From contig JAAZID010000077.1 in assembly GCA_012510295.1 (NCBI GenBank), positions 1 to 8,979 on the forward strand: 8,979 nucleotides of DNA. Reading direction: 5' to 3'. A program made the translations under genes and the position numbers. Numbering within the stretch: the first letter of the stretch is position 1; each line of letters begins with the position of its first letter. Of this stretch, positions 1 to 5,812 are shown one piece after another. The notes under the pieces were generated by a model. The model ran no database searches. It was not told the origin of the DNA and was given only the letters and a program-made list of their open reading frames with translations. This DNA is from Methanomicrobiales archaeon. Lineage in GTDB: Archaea > Halobacteriota > Methanomicrobia > Methanomicrobiales > Methanoculleaceae.

Positions 1-999
1 GAGCAGGGGTCGACCGCCTATACATCGAACAAGGGGACGCCCCGGCTCAGGGGCGCCATCAGCCATTACCTCGATAGCCGATTCGGCACTCCCTATGATC
101 CCGAGGAGGAGATCATCGTGACGTGCGGCGTCTCGGAGGCGGCTGATATCGCCATCAGGGCTGTCGTGGATCCCGGCGATGAGGTCCTGGTCGCCGAACC
201 CTGCTATGTCTCCTACACCCCCTGCGTCTCCCTCGCCGGCGGAACCCCGGTGACGATCCCTTGCCGTGCTGAGGATGAGTTCCGGTTGACGGCCGACGCA
301 CTCGCGGAGAGCATCACCCCGAGGACGAAAGCCCTGATAACAAATTTCCCGAACAACCCCACCGGCGGTGTGATGCAGGAGGCGGACTGGCGCGCCGTCG
401 CTGACCTCCTGGTCGACCATGACCTCCTCCTCATCAGCGACGAGGTCTACGCTGAGCTCACCTACGGCGGTAATCACTTTTCGCCGGCGTCGATACCCGA
501 ACTCCGCGAGCGGACGATCACCCTCAACGGGTTCTCGAAGGCCTTTGCGATGACCGGGTGGCGGATAGGCTACCTCTGCGCGCCGCCGGAGATCGCTGCG
601 GCTGCGTTGAAGATCCACCAGTACGTCGCGCTCTGCGCTCCGGTGATGGGGCAGGTGGCGGCGTATGAGGCGCTCCGGGCCGGGGAAGCGGAGAAGGATG
701 CGATGGTCAGGGAGTACCGGCTCCGCCGCAACCTCATCGTCGATGGACTGAACAAACTCGGTCTCTCCTGCCACCTCCCCCGGGGTGCGTTCTATGCCTT
801 CCCCTCGGTGGAGAGCACCGGCATGACCGATACCGAGTTTGCGGAGGGACTCCTCCATGAGCAGCATGTGGCAGTTGTCCCGGGGAGTGTGCTCGGGCCA
901 TCCGGCACCGGCCACCTGCGCTGTGCCTATGCGGTCTCGCGGGACGATCTCAAGGAAGCCCTTGCGCGCATAAAGGTCTTCCTGGATTCAAGAGCGTGA
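1..999 (+). CDS. PLP-dependent class I/II aminotransferase (AspC/AlaT-like), 5' truncated by window edge
   Basis: The gene enters the window already in frame and ends at TGA 997-999, so about 332 C-terminal residues are visible of a family that is usually 370-400 long. It transfers amino groups between an amino acid and a 2-oxoacid using pyridoxal phosphate in the cytoplasm. Visible fold-type I motifs are YTSNKGTPRLRGAI near the start of the window, NFPNNPTGG (about 343-369), the ISDEVYAEL segment (PLP-ring Asp and Tyr) and NGFSKAFAMTGWRIGY, whose Lys codon 538-540 should form the Schiff base. The Arg in LRCAYAVS near the C-terminus fits the substrate-carboxylate Arg. GTG at 118 opens a shorter frame but lies inside the fold, so it is not the start. 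Substrate cannot be decided: aspartate, alanine or aromatic acids are all possible in this subfamily. A hairpin terminator follows directly. Confidence 0.93.
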   Translation, partial: EQGSTAYTSNKGTPRLRGAISHYLDSRFGTPYDPEEEIIVTCGVSEAADIAIRAVVDPGDEVLVAEPCYVSYTPCVSLAGGTPVTIPCRAEDEFRLTADALAESITPRTKALITNFPNNPTGGVMQEADWRAVADLLVDHDLLLISDEVYAELTYGGNHFSPASIPELRERTITLNGFSKAFAMTGWRIGYLCAPPEIAAAALKIHQYVALCAPVMGQVAAYEALRAGEAEKDAMVREYRLRRNLIVDGLNKLGLSCHLPRGAFYAFPSVESTGMTDTEFAEGLLHEQHVAVVPGSVLGPSGTGHLRCAYAVSRDDLKEALARIKVFLDSRA

Positions 1000-1003
1000 A
1001 AAA

Positions 1004-1040
1004 GCCACCGGTTAACCGGTGGCAAATCGATACATTTTTA
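1004..1040 (+). terminator. Hairpin plus T-run terminator after the aminotransferase
   Basis: A perfect inverted repeat at 1004-1023 (GCCACCGG, loop TTAA, CCGGTGGC) starts four bases after the stop codon. It is followed by a run of five T at 1035-1039. The 8-bp GC-rich stem with a downstream T-run fits a transcription end. Archaeal termination depends mainly on the T-run, so the stem may instead stabilise the 3' end. Confidence 0.7.
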
Positions 1041-1081
1041 ACCATAATTGCAACATAAGCGGCCGGCATTCTATTGTCAGA

Positions 1082-1122
1082 CAGTGGAATGACGGGTAGA
1101 GAACCCCTTTACTTCCACTGGA
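1082..1122. repeat. Nested hairpin containing repeat copy 1 of TTCCACTGGA
   Basis: CAGTGGAA (1082-1089) pairs with TTCCACTG (1113-1120), and GGGT (1094-1097) pairs with ACCC (1103-1106) inside the loop, giving a two-stage stem. The 3' arm is part of a 23-base segment (1100-1122) that recurs inverted at 1320-1342 with two differences, at 1110 and 1112. Its core TTCCACTGGA is at 1113-1122. The segment looks like a piece of a dispersed intergenic repeat. Its function is unknown. Confidence 0.6.
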
Positions 1123-1206
1123 GATGTGGATCAATTCGGGGATTTTGATCGGCAGATGAGCCGCCATCTTCACCTCATGGTCATGCCCCGGTCCCGGGAA
1201 TGCCCG

Positions 1207-1353
1207 TTAGATCGCCGGGTTCGCATCCGCGCTCTGCTCACGAAACTCTCGTAGGAGTTCATACTGCCGATTTGGGAAAATCTCGATGCGACGGCCTTCG
1301 ATATATGAGAGATGAGGTTTCCAGTGGAAATGAAGGGGTTCTGAACCTGCAGT
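1207..1353 (-). pseudogene. Possible remnant of a coding sequence, C-terminal fragment
   Basis: On the minus strand a frame ending at TAA (1209-1207) reads like ordinary protein over its last ~45 residues. Segments include SEPLHFHWKPHLSYIEG and RRIEIFPNRQYELLREF. Upstream of about 1353 the same frame becomes Arg/Pro/Ser-rich and shadow-like. There is no convincing start or ribosome binding site. I do not recognise the family. It may be the tail of a decayed gene, or chance. It contains the inverted copy of the 23-base repeat. Confidence 0.15.
1320..1342. repeat. Repeat copy 2 (inverted relative to 1100-1122)
   Basis: The reverse complement of this segment matches 1100-1122 at 21 of 23 positions. 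Both copies contain GAACCCCTT and TTCCACTGGA when read in the same sense. The two copies are 197 bases apart in opposite orientation, so a single-stranded transcript or strand could form a long stem. Confidence 0.65.
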
Positions 1354-1371
1354 GATCGGCCTGGAGGATCT

Positions 1372-1385
1372 TTTGCGGCCGCAAA
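1372..1385. repeat. 14-bp perfect palindrome
   Basis: TTTGCGG followed immediately by CCGCAAA forms a perfect dyad centred between 1378 and 1379. With no spacer it cannot make an efficient RNA hairpin, so a dimeric protein site is the more natural reading. There is no gene start near it to say which promoter it would control. Confidence 0.45.
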
Positions 1386-1461
1386 GGTTGATATGGAATG
1401 CCCGATTGCTCACTCGAATACTGGATGTACGCACATATTGGCAGAAAATGGGTATGGCAGG

Positions 1462-1734
1462 CCGGCGCGGGGCGCCGGGCGATGCGCTCGCTGTGGTCGA
1501 GGGTAACTGTGCCGGGATATACCCGGGATCTATTTTGTCGGGTAATACATTCCACTGGAAAAGGTCTGGCCGACTTCCGGGCGGTGGGTGGTGAAGGCCG
1601 CCCTTGCCGGTCCGGGAGTGTCGGGTGTTCCCGGGAGCACCTGTGTGACAGATGCGCGAACATACCACATCGCCCGTGGGGCGTCCTGACGGTGGTGAAG
1701 CGGTATCAGCACCGGTGAAGCGCGCCGGCCGGCG
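1462..1734. repeat. Cluster of short GC-rich inverted repeats in non-coding DNA
   Basis: Within about 270 bases there are at least six dyads: CCGGCGC/GCGCCGG (1462-1478, 3-base loop), CCGGG/CCCGG (1512-1526, loop ATATA), an 18-base near-palindrome centred on TCCCGGGA (1624-1641, one T/G pair), CTGT/ACAG (1641-1651), CGCCC/GGGCG (1671-1683) and the palindrome CGCCGGCCGGCG (1723-1734). The third copy of the TTCCACTGGA motif lies at 1550-1559. The frames that cross this stretch are Arg/Gly/Pro-rich with no ribosome binding site, so I see no gene. High GC raises the chance of random dyads. Confidence 0.45.
1550..1562 (+). repeat. Repeat copy 3, TTCCACTGGAAA
   Basis: The copy has the same core TTCCACTGGA in the same orientation as the one at 1113-1122. 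It is preceded by CGGGTAATACA (1539-1549), which resembles the CGGGTA (1093-1098) before copy 1 with an internal segment missing. The shared left flank suggests the copies derive from one element and are not chance 10-mers. Confidence 0.45.
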
Positions 1735-1754
1735 ATCTCTCTTTGCGCGCCGAG

Positions 1755-1788
1755 CCCCTCAAAACGGGGTGCGAGGGCTTCGCTCGCA
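1755..1788. repeat. Tandem hairpins CCCC/GGGG and TGCGAG/CTCGCA
   Basis: CCCC (1755-1758) and GGGG (1766-1769) flank a TCAAAAC loop. TGCGAG (1770-1775) and CTCGCA (1783-1788) follow at once with a 7-base loop. The pair marks the last strongly structured segment before the HD gene's AT-richer upstream region. No T-run follows, so a terminator is not obvious. Confidence 0.4.
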
Positions 1789-1929
1789 GTTGCGGCGGAG
1801 GGCGGGCTGCATGGATCGAGGAGGGGTTATGTCTCTCGCGGTAGAGGCGGAGTCGAATGATCGAAGGTCTGCCAGGCGCGCGCAGTCTGGACATTCAGGA
1901 TCGCTGTCAGGCACAGAGGAGAAGAGCAA

Positions 1930-2037
1930 ATGAACAGGGAAAACAGACAACACCGCACAGAAACCGGGATTACGCCAGAATCTCATTTCAATACATTCAA
2001 AACTTATATAGGCGGGTTAGTACTTCTTTTCAGTTAA
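1930..2037 (+). CDS. Small ORF, 35 residues, of uncertain reality, just before the HD gene
   Basis: ATG at 1930 is preceded by a good Shine-Dalgarno-like AGGAG (1917-1921, 8 bases away). The frame stops at TAA 2035-2037, 11 bases before the HD gene start. The peptide is basic at its N-terminus (MNRENRQHR) and ends in the hydrophobic stretch GGLVLLFS. I recognise no family. Against it, the likely TATA box of the HD gene (2004-2010) lies inside it, so a transcript of the HD gene alone would not carry it. It could be a leader peptide on a longer upstream transcript, or chance. Confidence 0.2.
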   Translation: MNRENRQHRTETGITPESHFNTFKTYIGGLVLLFS

Positions 2038-2041
2038 GAGG
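2001..2041 (+). promoter_or_regulatory. Promoter and ribosome binding site of the HD/YwgA-like unit
   Basis: An archaeal TATA-like box TTATATA (2004-2010) in an AT-rich stretch predicts a transcript start near 2030-2035. GAGGT (2037-2041), matching the archaeal anti-Shine-Dalgarno sequence, sits 7 bases before TTG 2049. The three signals are consistently spaced and together fix the start of the next gene. Confidence 0.6.
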
Positions 2042-2048
2042 TTTTATC

Positions 2049-3344
2049 TTGGCGGGTCATGAGGTGAGAGATCCTGTTCATGGTTTTATAAAATTCAGCG
2101 ATTTCGAAAGAGACCTGATTAACCACCCGATTTTCCAACGATTGAGGAGAATTAAGCAATTAGCTCTCACAGACATGGTTTACCCCGGCGCAACCCACAC
2201 CCGGTTTGAACATTCGCTCGGTGTCATGCATGTGGCGTCGAGGATGTTCGATTCGATTGTGAGTGATGAGAAAAATCAGAAAGTTCTGAAGGATACGTAT
2301 AGCCTGGAAGGTAAGGGTCTGGAAACAGTAAGGCAAACTATTCGACTGGCTGCTCTACTTCACGATATTGGTCACGGTCCTTTCTCTCATGGTGGGGAAG
2401 ACCTTTTTCCGGTAAATCCGGCTGGTAAAAATCCCGGATCAGGTAACAGATACAAGCACGAAGATTACTCTGTCGCCCTGATACGTGGCCCTCTCCGGAA
2501 GATCATTGAGGGTAACCAGTATAACCAGAGTAATTTGCGAATCACTGCGGATGATATTGCAGATTTGATTGAGGGAAGACCGGGTGGACTTGAGCACATA
2601 TTCTTCTGGAGAACCTTGATCTCAAGTCAACTGGACGCAGATCGGGCGGATTATCTCCTGCGTGACTCCCACCATATCGGTGTGAAGTATGGTATCTTCG
2701 ATCTTGAAAGGTTGCTCGGGACAATGACGCTGGGAGAGGATCCTGAGACCAAAGATATCGTGATTGGCATTCATGAGGATGGTTGGCATAACGCTGAAGC
2801 GCTCATCATCGCTCGCTATCAGTTCTTTTCCCAGGTCGCTTACCATCATGTCAGGCGTGCATACGACATAATGCTGAAACAGGCCCTGCTGACGACTGTC
2901 GGAGAATACCCCTCTCCTGGTTCTGGGGATAGTCTCAGCGATTACGTAAAGCTGGATGATCCTCGCATCTGGACAAGGATACTCGATAGTGAAGATCCTT
3001 CCTGTAAGGCGTTGTTAGAGCGAAAGCACCTGAAATCTGTTTACCAGATTGAGGATATGAACAGAATCCCGGACTGTGGCGAGGTCGATCAGACACTTCA
3101 AACGCTTACGGGGGCAGGAATCCAGCATTATGTGGATGATAGAGAGAATGAATGGTATAAGTTTCAAGGAGATGTTGGAATGAGCGACCAGATCTGGATT
3201 ATCGCTAATAACAAATCTGCCGTACCGCTCTCCCAGTACTCGAAAGTTATTGATAGTCTCAAACCCTCAAGGCAGATAAGGATATATGTGGATTATCATA
3301 ATGAAAAACGTGCGAAAGACCTCATTGGAGGGAGTTGTCCATGA
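2049..3344 (+). CDS. HD-domain phosphohydrolase, SAMHD1/YwfO-like (probable dNTP triphosphohydrolase)
   Basis: The protein has 431 residues, close to the roughly 430-460 of the YwfO/EF1143 group (COG1078). The conserved start HEVRDPVHGFI, the TATA box at 2004-2010 and GAGGT 7 bases upstream favour the TTG at 2049. The frame stays open back to an ATG at 1857, but that extension looks non-homologous. The metal site is complete: His55 (THTRFEHSLG), His105-Asp106 (LLHDIGHGPFSH) and Asp196 in SSQLDADRADYLLRD, followed by SHHIGVKYG, which resembles the SAMHD1 segment after its last metal Asp. Characterised relatives hydrolyse dNTPs to nucleoside plus triphosphate. The substrate here is inferred. 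The C-terminal ~90 residues are less conserved. The stop overlaps the next ATG (ATGA). Composition is AT-rich for this window: 23 of 60 bases are G/C at 2101-2160, against 40 of 60 at 7141-7200. This hints at horizontal acquisition. Confidence 0.9.
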   Translation: MAGHEVRDPVHGFIKFSDFERDLINHPIFQRLRRIKQLALTDMVYPGATHTRFEHSLGVMHVASRMFDSIVSDEKNQKVLKDTYSLEGKGLETVRQTIRLAALLHDIGHGPFSHGGEDLFPVNPAGKNPGSGNRYKHEDYSVALIRGPLRKIIEGNQYNQSNLRITADDIADLIEGRPGGLEHIFFWRTLISSQLDADRADYLLRDSHHIGVKYGIFDLERLLGTMTLGEDPETKDIVIGIHEDGWHNAEALIIARYQFFSQVAYHHVRRAYDIMLKQALLTTVGEYPSPGSGDSLSDYVKLDDPRIWTRILDSEDPSCKALLERKHLKSVYQIEDMNRIPDCGEVDQTLQTLTGAGIQHYVDDRENEWYKFQGDVGMSDQIWIIANNKSAVPLSQYSKVIDSLKPSRQIRIYVDYHNEKRAKDLIGGSCP

Positions 3345-3868
3345 CAGAAGTTGATAACCCGGGGCCGTTGCAGATTGTATATCTTGTCAAAAAATTGTCC
3401 GATATGTCATATCCCCAGATCGGCAGGACTGTTATCCAGAAAATGACGTATTTAATCTCAAGAGAGGGATTAGCAGACTATACCTTCTCGCTTTATCATT
3501 ACGGGCCGTATTCTGGTCGGGCCTCTTCAGATTTAGACCAGATCTCTGCATCAGGTATGGTGAATGTAGAATGGCAGGGTGATAAAGGGTATTTCATCTC
3601 ACCAGAACAGAAAGGTATCCAGGCAATTGAGAAGTTAAGCCCTTCAGAGAGATCTGAGATAGACAGAGTCGTTGAAAGGTATCATGAGTTTAGCGCTATT
3701 AAGCTTTCACTGATTGCTACAGCCTTGTATGTGATCGATAAAAATAACGTCACCGATGATGAAGAGCTCATTGATGTAGTAACATCATTAAAGCCACAGT
3801 ATGCCGGGAGGGTTGAGCAAATACTCCGTGAAGCAGAAATCATCCCGCTAGCCACAGTTAACATATGA
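3341..3868 (+). CDS. YwgA-like conserved protein paired with the HD phosphohydrolase
   Basis: This is a 175-residue soluble protein. ATG 3341 overlaps the HD stop codon (ATGA) and has a strong GGAGGGAG (3327-3334) 6 bases upstream. TTG 3335 is in frame but would lie against that site. It resembles Bacillus YwgA (COG3465), whose gene lies next to the HD gene ywfO; that neighbourhood is from memory. A helical N-terminus is followed by QKMTYLISREG (33-43) and LYHYGPYSGRASSDLD (51-66). The K..YL...G / YGPYS / DL pattern recalls the SocA/Panacea (DUF4065) fold found in antitoxins; that relation is my inference. No membrane segment or catalytic motif is seen. Coupled translation suggests a stoichiometric partner or regulator of the HD enzyme. 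It shares the AT-rich composition of the HD gene. Confidence 0.72.
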   Translation: MTEVDNPGPLQIVYLVKKLSDMSYPQIGRTVIQKMTYLISREGLADYTFSLYHYGPYSGRASSDLDQISASGMVNVEWQGDKGYFISPEQKGIQAIEKLSPSERSEIDRVVERYHEFSAIKLSLIATALYVIDKNNVTDDEELIDVVTSLKPQYAGRVEQILREAEIIPLATVNI

Positions 3869-3884
3869 GCACCTGGCCCCTACC

Positions 3885-3948
3885 CCTCTCTTCCAGAGGT
3901 TAATGCCGGGTGCCACTCCCGGGATTGATGGGGGCACGTGGATCCCGG
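3885..3948 (+). terminator. Possible 3' end of the HD/YwgA-like unit: stacked alternative hairpins
   Basis: CCTCT/AGAGG (3885-3899) forms a small stem 17 bases after the stop. It is followed by mutually exclusive stems: CCGGG/CCCGG (3906-3922), GTGCC/GGCAC (3910-3937) and CCGGGAT/ATCCCGG (3919-3948). A TTTT run follows at 3960-3963. This may be a transcription end or a leader-type switch. Nothing else gene-like is visible in 3869-4040. Confidence 0.35.
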
Positions 3949-4043
3949 TGAACCAACTGTTTTCTGCCCCATTTAAGGTTTTCTGGTGGGGTTATCCCTG
4001 GTTTAGCTCATCTCGAAGTTCATAGTTAGTCAGGTACATTCGG

Positions 4044-4056
4044 TGCTTTTATCTCC
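4044..4056 (+). promoter_or_regulatory. Likely purA promoter (TATA-like box)
   Basis: TTTTAT (4047-4052) sits in a pyrimidine-rich stretch. A start 25-28 bases downstream would give a leader of only about 10-15 bases before ATG 4087. There is no Shine-Dalgarno sequence before that ATG, which fits a very short leader. Confidence 0.4.
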
Positions 4057-4086
4057 ATGTATCACTCCATCCTACTTGATAGAACA

Positions 4087-5097
4087 ATGACCTGTACTAT
4101 TATCGTCGGCGGATTCTTTGGTGATGAGGGAAAAGGAAAGATCGTGGCCCACATCGCTCATCAGGATAAGCCATCCATCATATCGCGGGGTGGCGTCGGC
4201 CCGAACGCCGGGCATACCGTCTGTGTCGGGGACAAAGAGTATGGGGTCAGGATGGTCCCCTCCGGGTTCGTCTACCCGGAAGCAGATCTCATGATAGGAA
4301 GCGGTGTCCTCGTCGATCCCCGGGTCTTTCAGAAGGAAGTCAATATGCTCGGCGTCCAGGACAGGATCTTCATCGACGGCCGGTGCGGTGTCATCGAGGA
4401 GGAGCATATCGCCCGGGACCGGGGGAGCGAGCACCTGCACAAGAAGATCGGGAGTACCGGAACCGGGTGCGGGCCGGCGAACGCCGACCGCGTGCTCCGG
4501 ATCTCCCGGCAGGCAAAAGATGTCCCGGAGCTCTCGGATTACATCACCGATGTTGCCCAGGACGTAAACGATGCCCTCGACCGGGACGAAGTGGTCCTCC
4601 TTGAGGGAACCCAGGGCTTCGGTATATCGCTCTACTTCGGGACATACCCCTTCGTGACCAGCAAAGATACATCCGCCTCCCAGATAGCCGCCGATAGCGG
4701 TGTCGGCCCCACCCGGATTGATGACGTCATCGTCGTCTTCAAGGCCTACCCGACCCGGGTCGGTGAAGGACCGTTTGCAACCGAGATATCGCCGGAGAAG
4801 TCGAACGAGCTCGGTATCGAGGAGTTCGGCACCGTCACCCGCCGCCAGCGCCGCATCGGCCTCTGGGATGGGAAGATGGCCCGCTATTCGGCGACGATCA
4901 ACGGGTGCACCCAGGCTGCCATAACCGGGATCGACCGGGTCGATCCGGCCTGTTTCGGCGTGACTGAGTACGACCAGCTGACAACCCGGGCAAAAGACTT
5001 CATCGCCCGGGCCGAGAAGGACATCGGAAAACCCGTCACCCTGATATCGACGGGCCCCGAGATGACCCAGATCATCGACCTCCGGGGGGAGTTATGA
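4087..5097 (+). CDS. purA: Adenylosuccinate synthetase
   Basis: The enzyme joins IMP and aspartate using GTP to give adenylosuccinate, the first committed step from IMP to AMP. The product has 336 residues, the short form typical of archaea (bacterial enzymes are about 430). Visible motifs are the P-loop-like GDEGKGK (12-18) with probable catalytic Asp13, NAGHT (40-44) with His43, GSTGTGCGPANADR (122-135) for IMP, EGTQGFGISLYFGTYPFVTS (173-192), YPTRVGEGPFATE (221-233) and FGTVTRRQRRIGLWD (247-261), the last lining the GTP/IMP site. ATG 4087 is preferred over the in-frame ATG 4057. It begins directly at the conserved TIIVGGFFGDEGKGK strand, and the TATA-like box at 4047 lies too close to 4057. 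The stop overlaps the next gene (ATGA), so translation is probably coupled. GC-rich composition matches the host, unlike the preceding pair. Confidence 0.96.
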   Translation: MTCTIIVGGFFGDEGKGKIVAHIAHQDKPSIISRGGVGPNAGHTVCVGDKEYGVRMVPSGFVYPEADLMIGSGVLVDPRVFQKEVNMLGVQDRIFIDGRCGVIEEEHIARDRGSEHLHKKIGSTGTGCGPANADRVLRISRQAKDVPELSDYITDVAQDVNDALDRDEVVLLEGTQGFGISLYFGTYPFVTSKDTSASQIAADSGVGPTRIDDVIVVFKAYPTRVGEGPFATEISPEKSNELGIEEFGTVTRRQRRIGLWDGKMARYSATINGCTQAAITGIDRVDPACFGVTEYDQLTTRAKDFIARAEKDIGKPVTLISTGPEMTQIIDLRGEL

Positions 5098-5279
5098 GAC
5101 GGAACCTCATGGATATCATCTGTTGTCCGGTCTGCAAGGGCACCCTCCTGCTCACCGTGACCGAAGAGAACGATGAAGAAATACTTGAGGGAACCCTCCG
5201 GTGCGAGGCGTGTCGCGTCGACTACCCCATCGATGAGGGTATCCCTAACCTTCTCCCGCAGGCTCCCTGCGAGGACTGA
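5094..5279 (+). CDS. Trm112-like zinc-binding protein
   Basis: This is a 61-residue protein with two Cys pairs, CPVC (residues 11-14) and CEAC (38-41), the zinc-ribbon pattern of the Trm112 family. It ends with YPIDEGIPNLLP, a family signature. Trm112 proteins bind and activate SAM-dependent methyltransferases that modify tRNA, rRNA or translation factors. The partner is not in this window. The start at 5094 overlaps the purA stop, with GGGGGGAG just upstream. A second ATG at 5109 would also keep both Cys pairs, but family members usually carry the short basic lead-in seen here (MRRNLMDI). Length and motif order are normal. Confidence 0.85.
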   Translation: MRRNLMDIICCPVCKGTLLLTVTEENDEEILEGTLRCEACRVDYPIDEGIPNLLPQAPCED

Positions 5280-5287
5280 GCCTGCCG

Positions 5288-5812
5288 ATGTCGGAGATTC
5301 ACCTCAACCGCCGGGGGATCAACTCCATCGAGGTTCCGGAGAAGGTAGAGACGACGCCGGGGAGCGATCTCACTCTCCACCTCGTCAACCACGGTTCTCC
5401 GCTCCACATCACCCTCGCCTCGACGAGCTCTTCACCTTTCACCGATTTTTTCCACGAGAACCTCTATGTGGTCGGGGGTGAGGAGGTCATCATTCCTATC
5501 CGGGAGGATGCGTACCCCGGTGTCTTCTCCGTGGCGGTAATATCGGGGTATGGCGCCAGGAAGGTGGAGTTCCGTGTTGTGGTCCGGGAGCGGGCAGCCC
5601 CGGCGCCTGAACCGGTCGTGGTCGCTCCTGTCGCGCCGGCCCGGGCGGCCCTTCCCGGGTGGCAATCCGCCGCCCCGGCCCTTCTCTCCTGCGCCGCTGC
5701 CCTGGTGCTCTACGGGCTGTGGCTGGTGTACCGGGATGATATCCTCAACGTCGCCGCGTTTGTGGCGCTCTTCATCGGGGTCATCCTCGCATGGTTGCAG
5801 CAGCGGTCGTAG
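5288..5812 (+). CDS. Two-TM membrane protein with predicted beta-sandwich domain, unknown function
   Basis: The protein has 174 residues. Residues 1-100 alternate in a beta-strand pattern with several Val/Ile-rich strands (VVGGEEVIIPI, KVEFRVVVRE) and resemble an Ig-like or cupredoxin-like sandwich without an obvious metal site. An Ala/Pro-rich linker (102-123) leads to two hydrophobic segments, about 128-147 and 152-170, joined by the short charged turn YRDD. With no signal peptide at the N-terminus, the beta domain and the C-terminus should lie on the same side of the membrane. I think it belongs to an archaeal domain-of-unknown-function family but cannot name it securely. It starts 8 bases after the Trm112-like gene with a poor ribosome binding site (GAGG 13 bases upstream). 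It overlaps cbiB by 22 bases, so it sits inside a coupled operon. Confidence 0.75.
   Translation: MSEIHLNRRGINSIEVPEKVETTPGSDLTLHLVNHGSPLHITLASTSSSPFTDFFHENLYVVGGEEVIIPIREDAYPGVFSVAVISGYGARKVEFRVVVRERAAPAPEPVVVAPVAPARAALPGWQSAAPALLSCAAALVLYGLWLVYRDDILNVAAFVALFIGVILAWLQQRS

Noticed and set aside
1352..1933. Overlapping + strand frames of 80-106 codons in the non-coding stretch
   Set aside because: They are biased to Arg/Gly/Pro, have no ribosome binding sites, overlap each other in different frames and show no recognisable domain.
1857..2048. 64-codon N-terminal extension of the HD protein
   Set aside because: It is upstream of the promoter and ribosome site at 2004-2041 and unlike the family's N-terminus. 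It is polar and repeat-derived in appearance.
1000..4056. Complete insertion sequence, integrase or CRISPR array around the HD/YwgA-like unit
   Set aside because: No transposase or integrase domain, no flanking perfect direct repeats and no regularly spaced repeat-spacer pattern could be seen.
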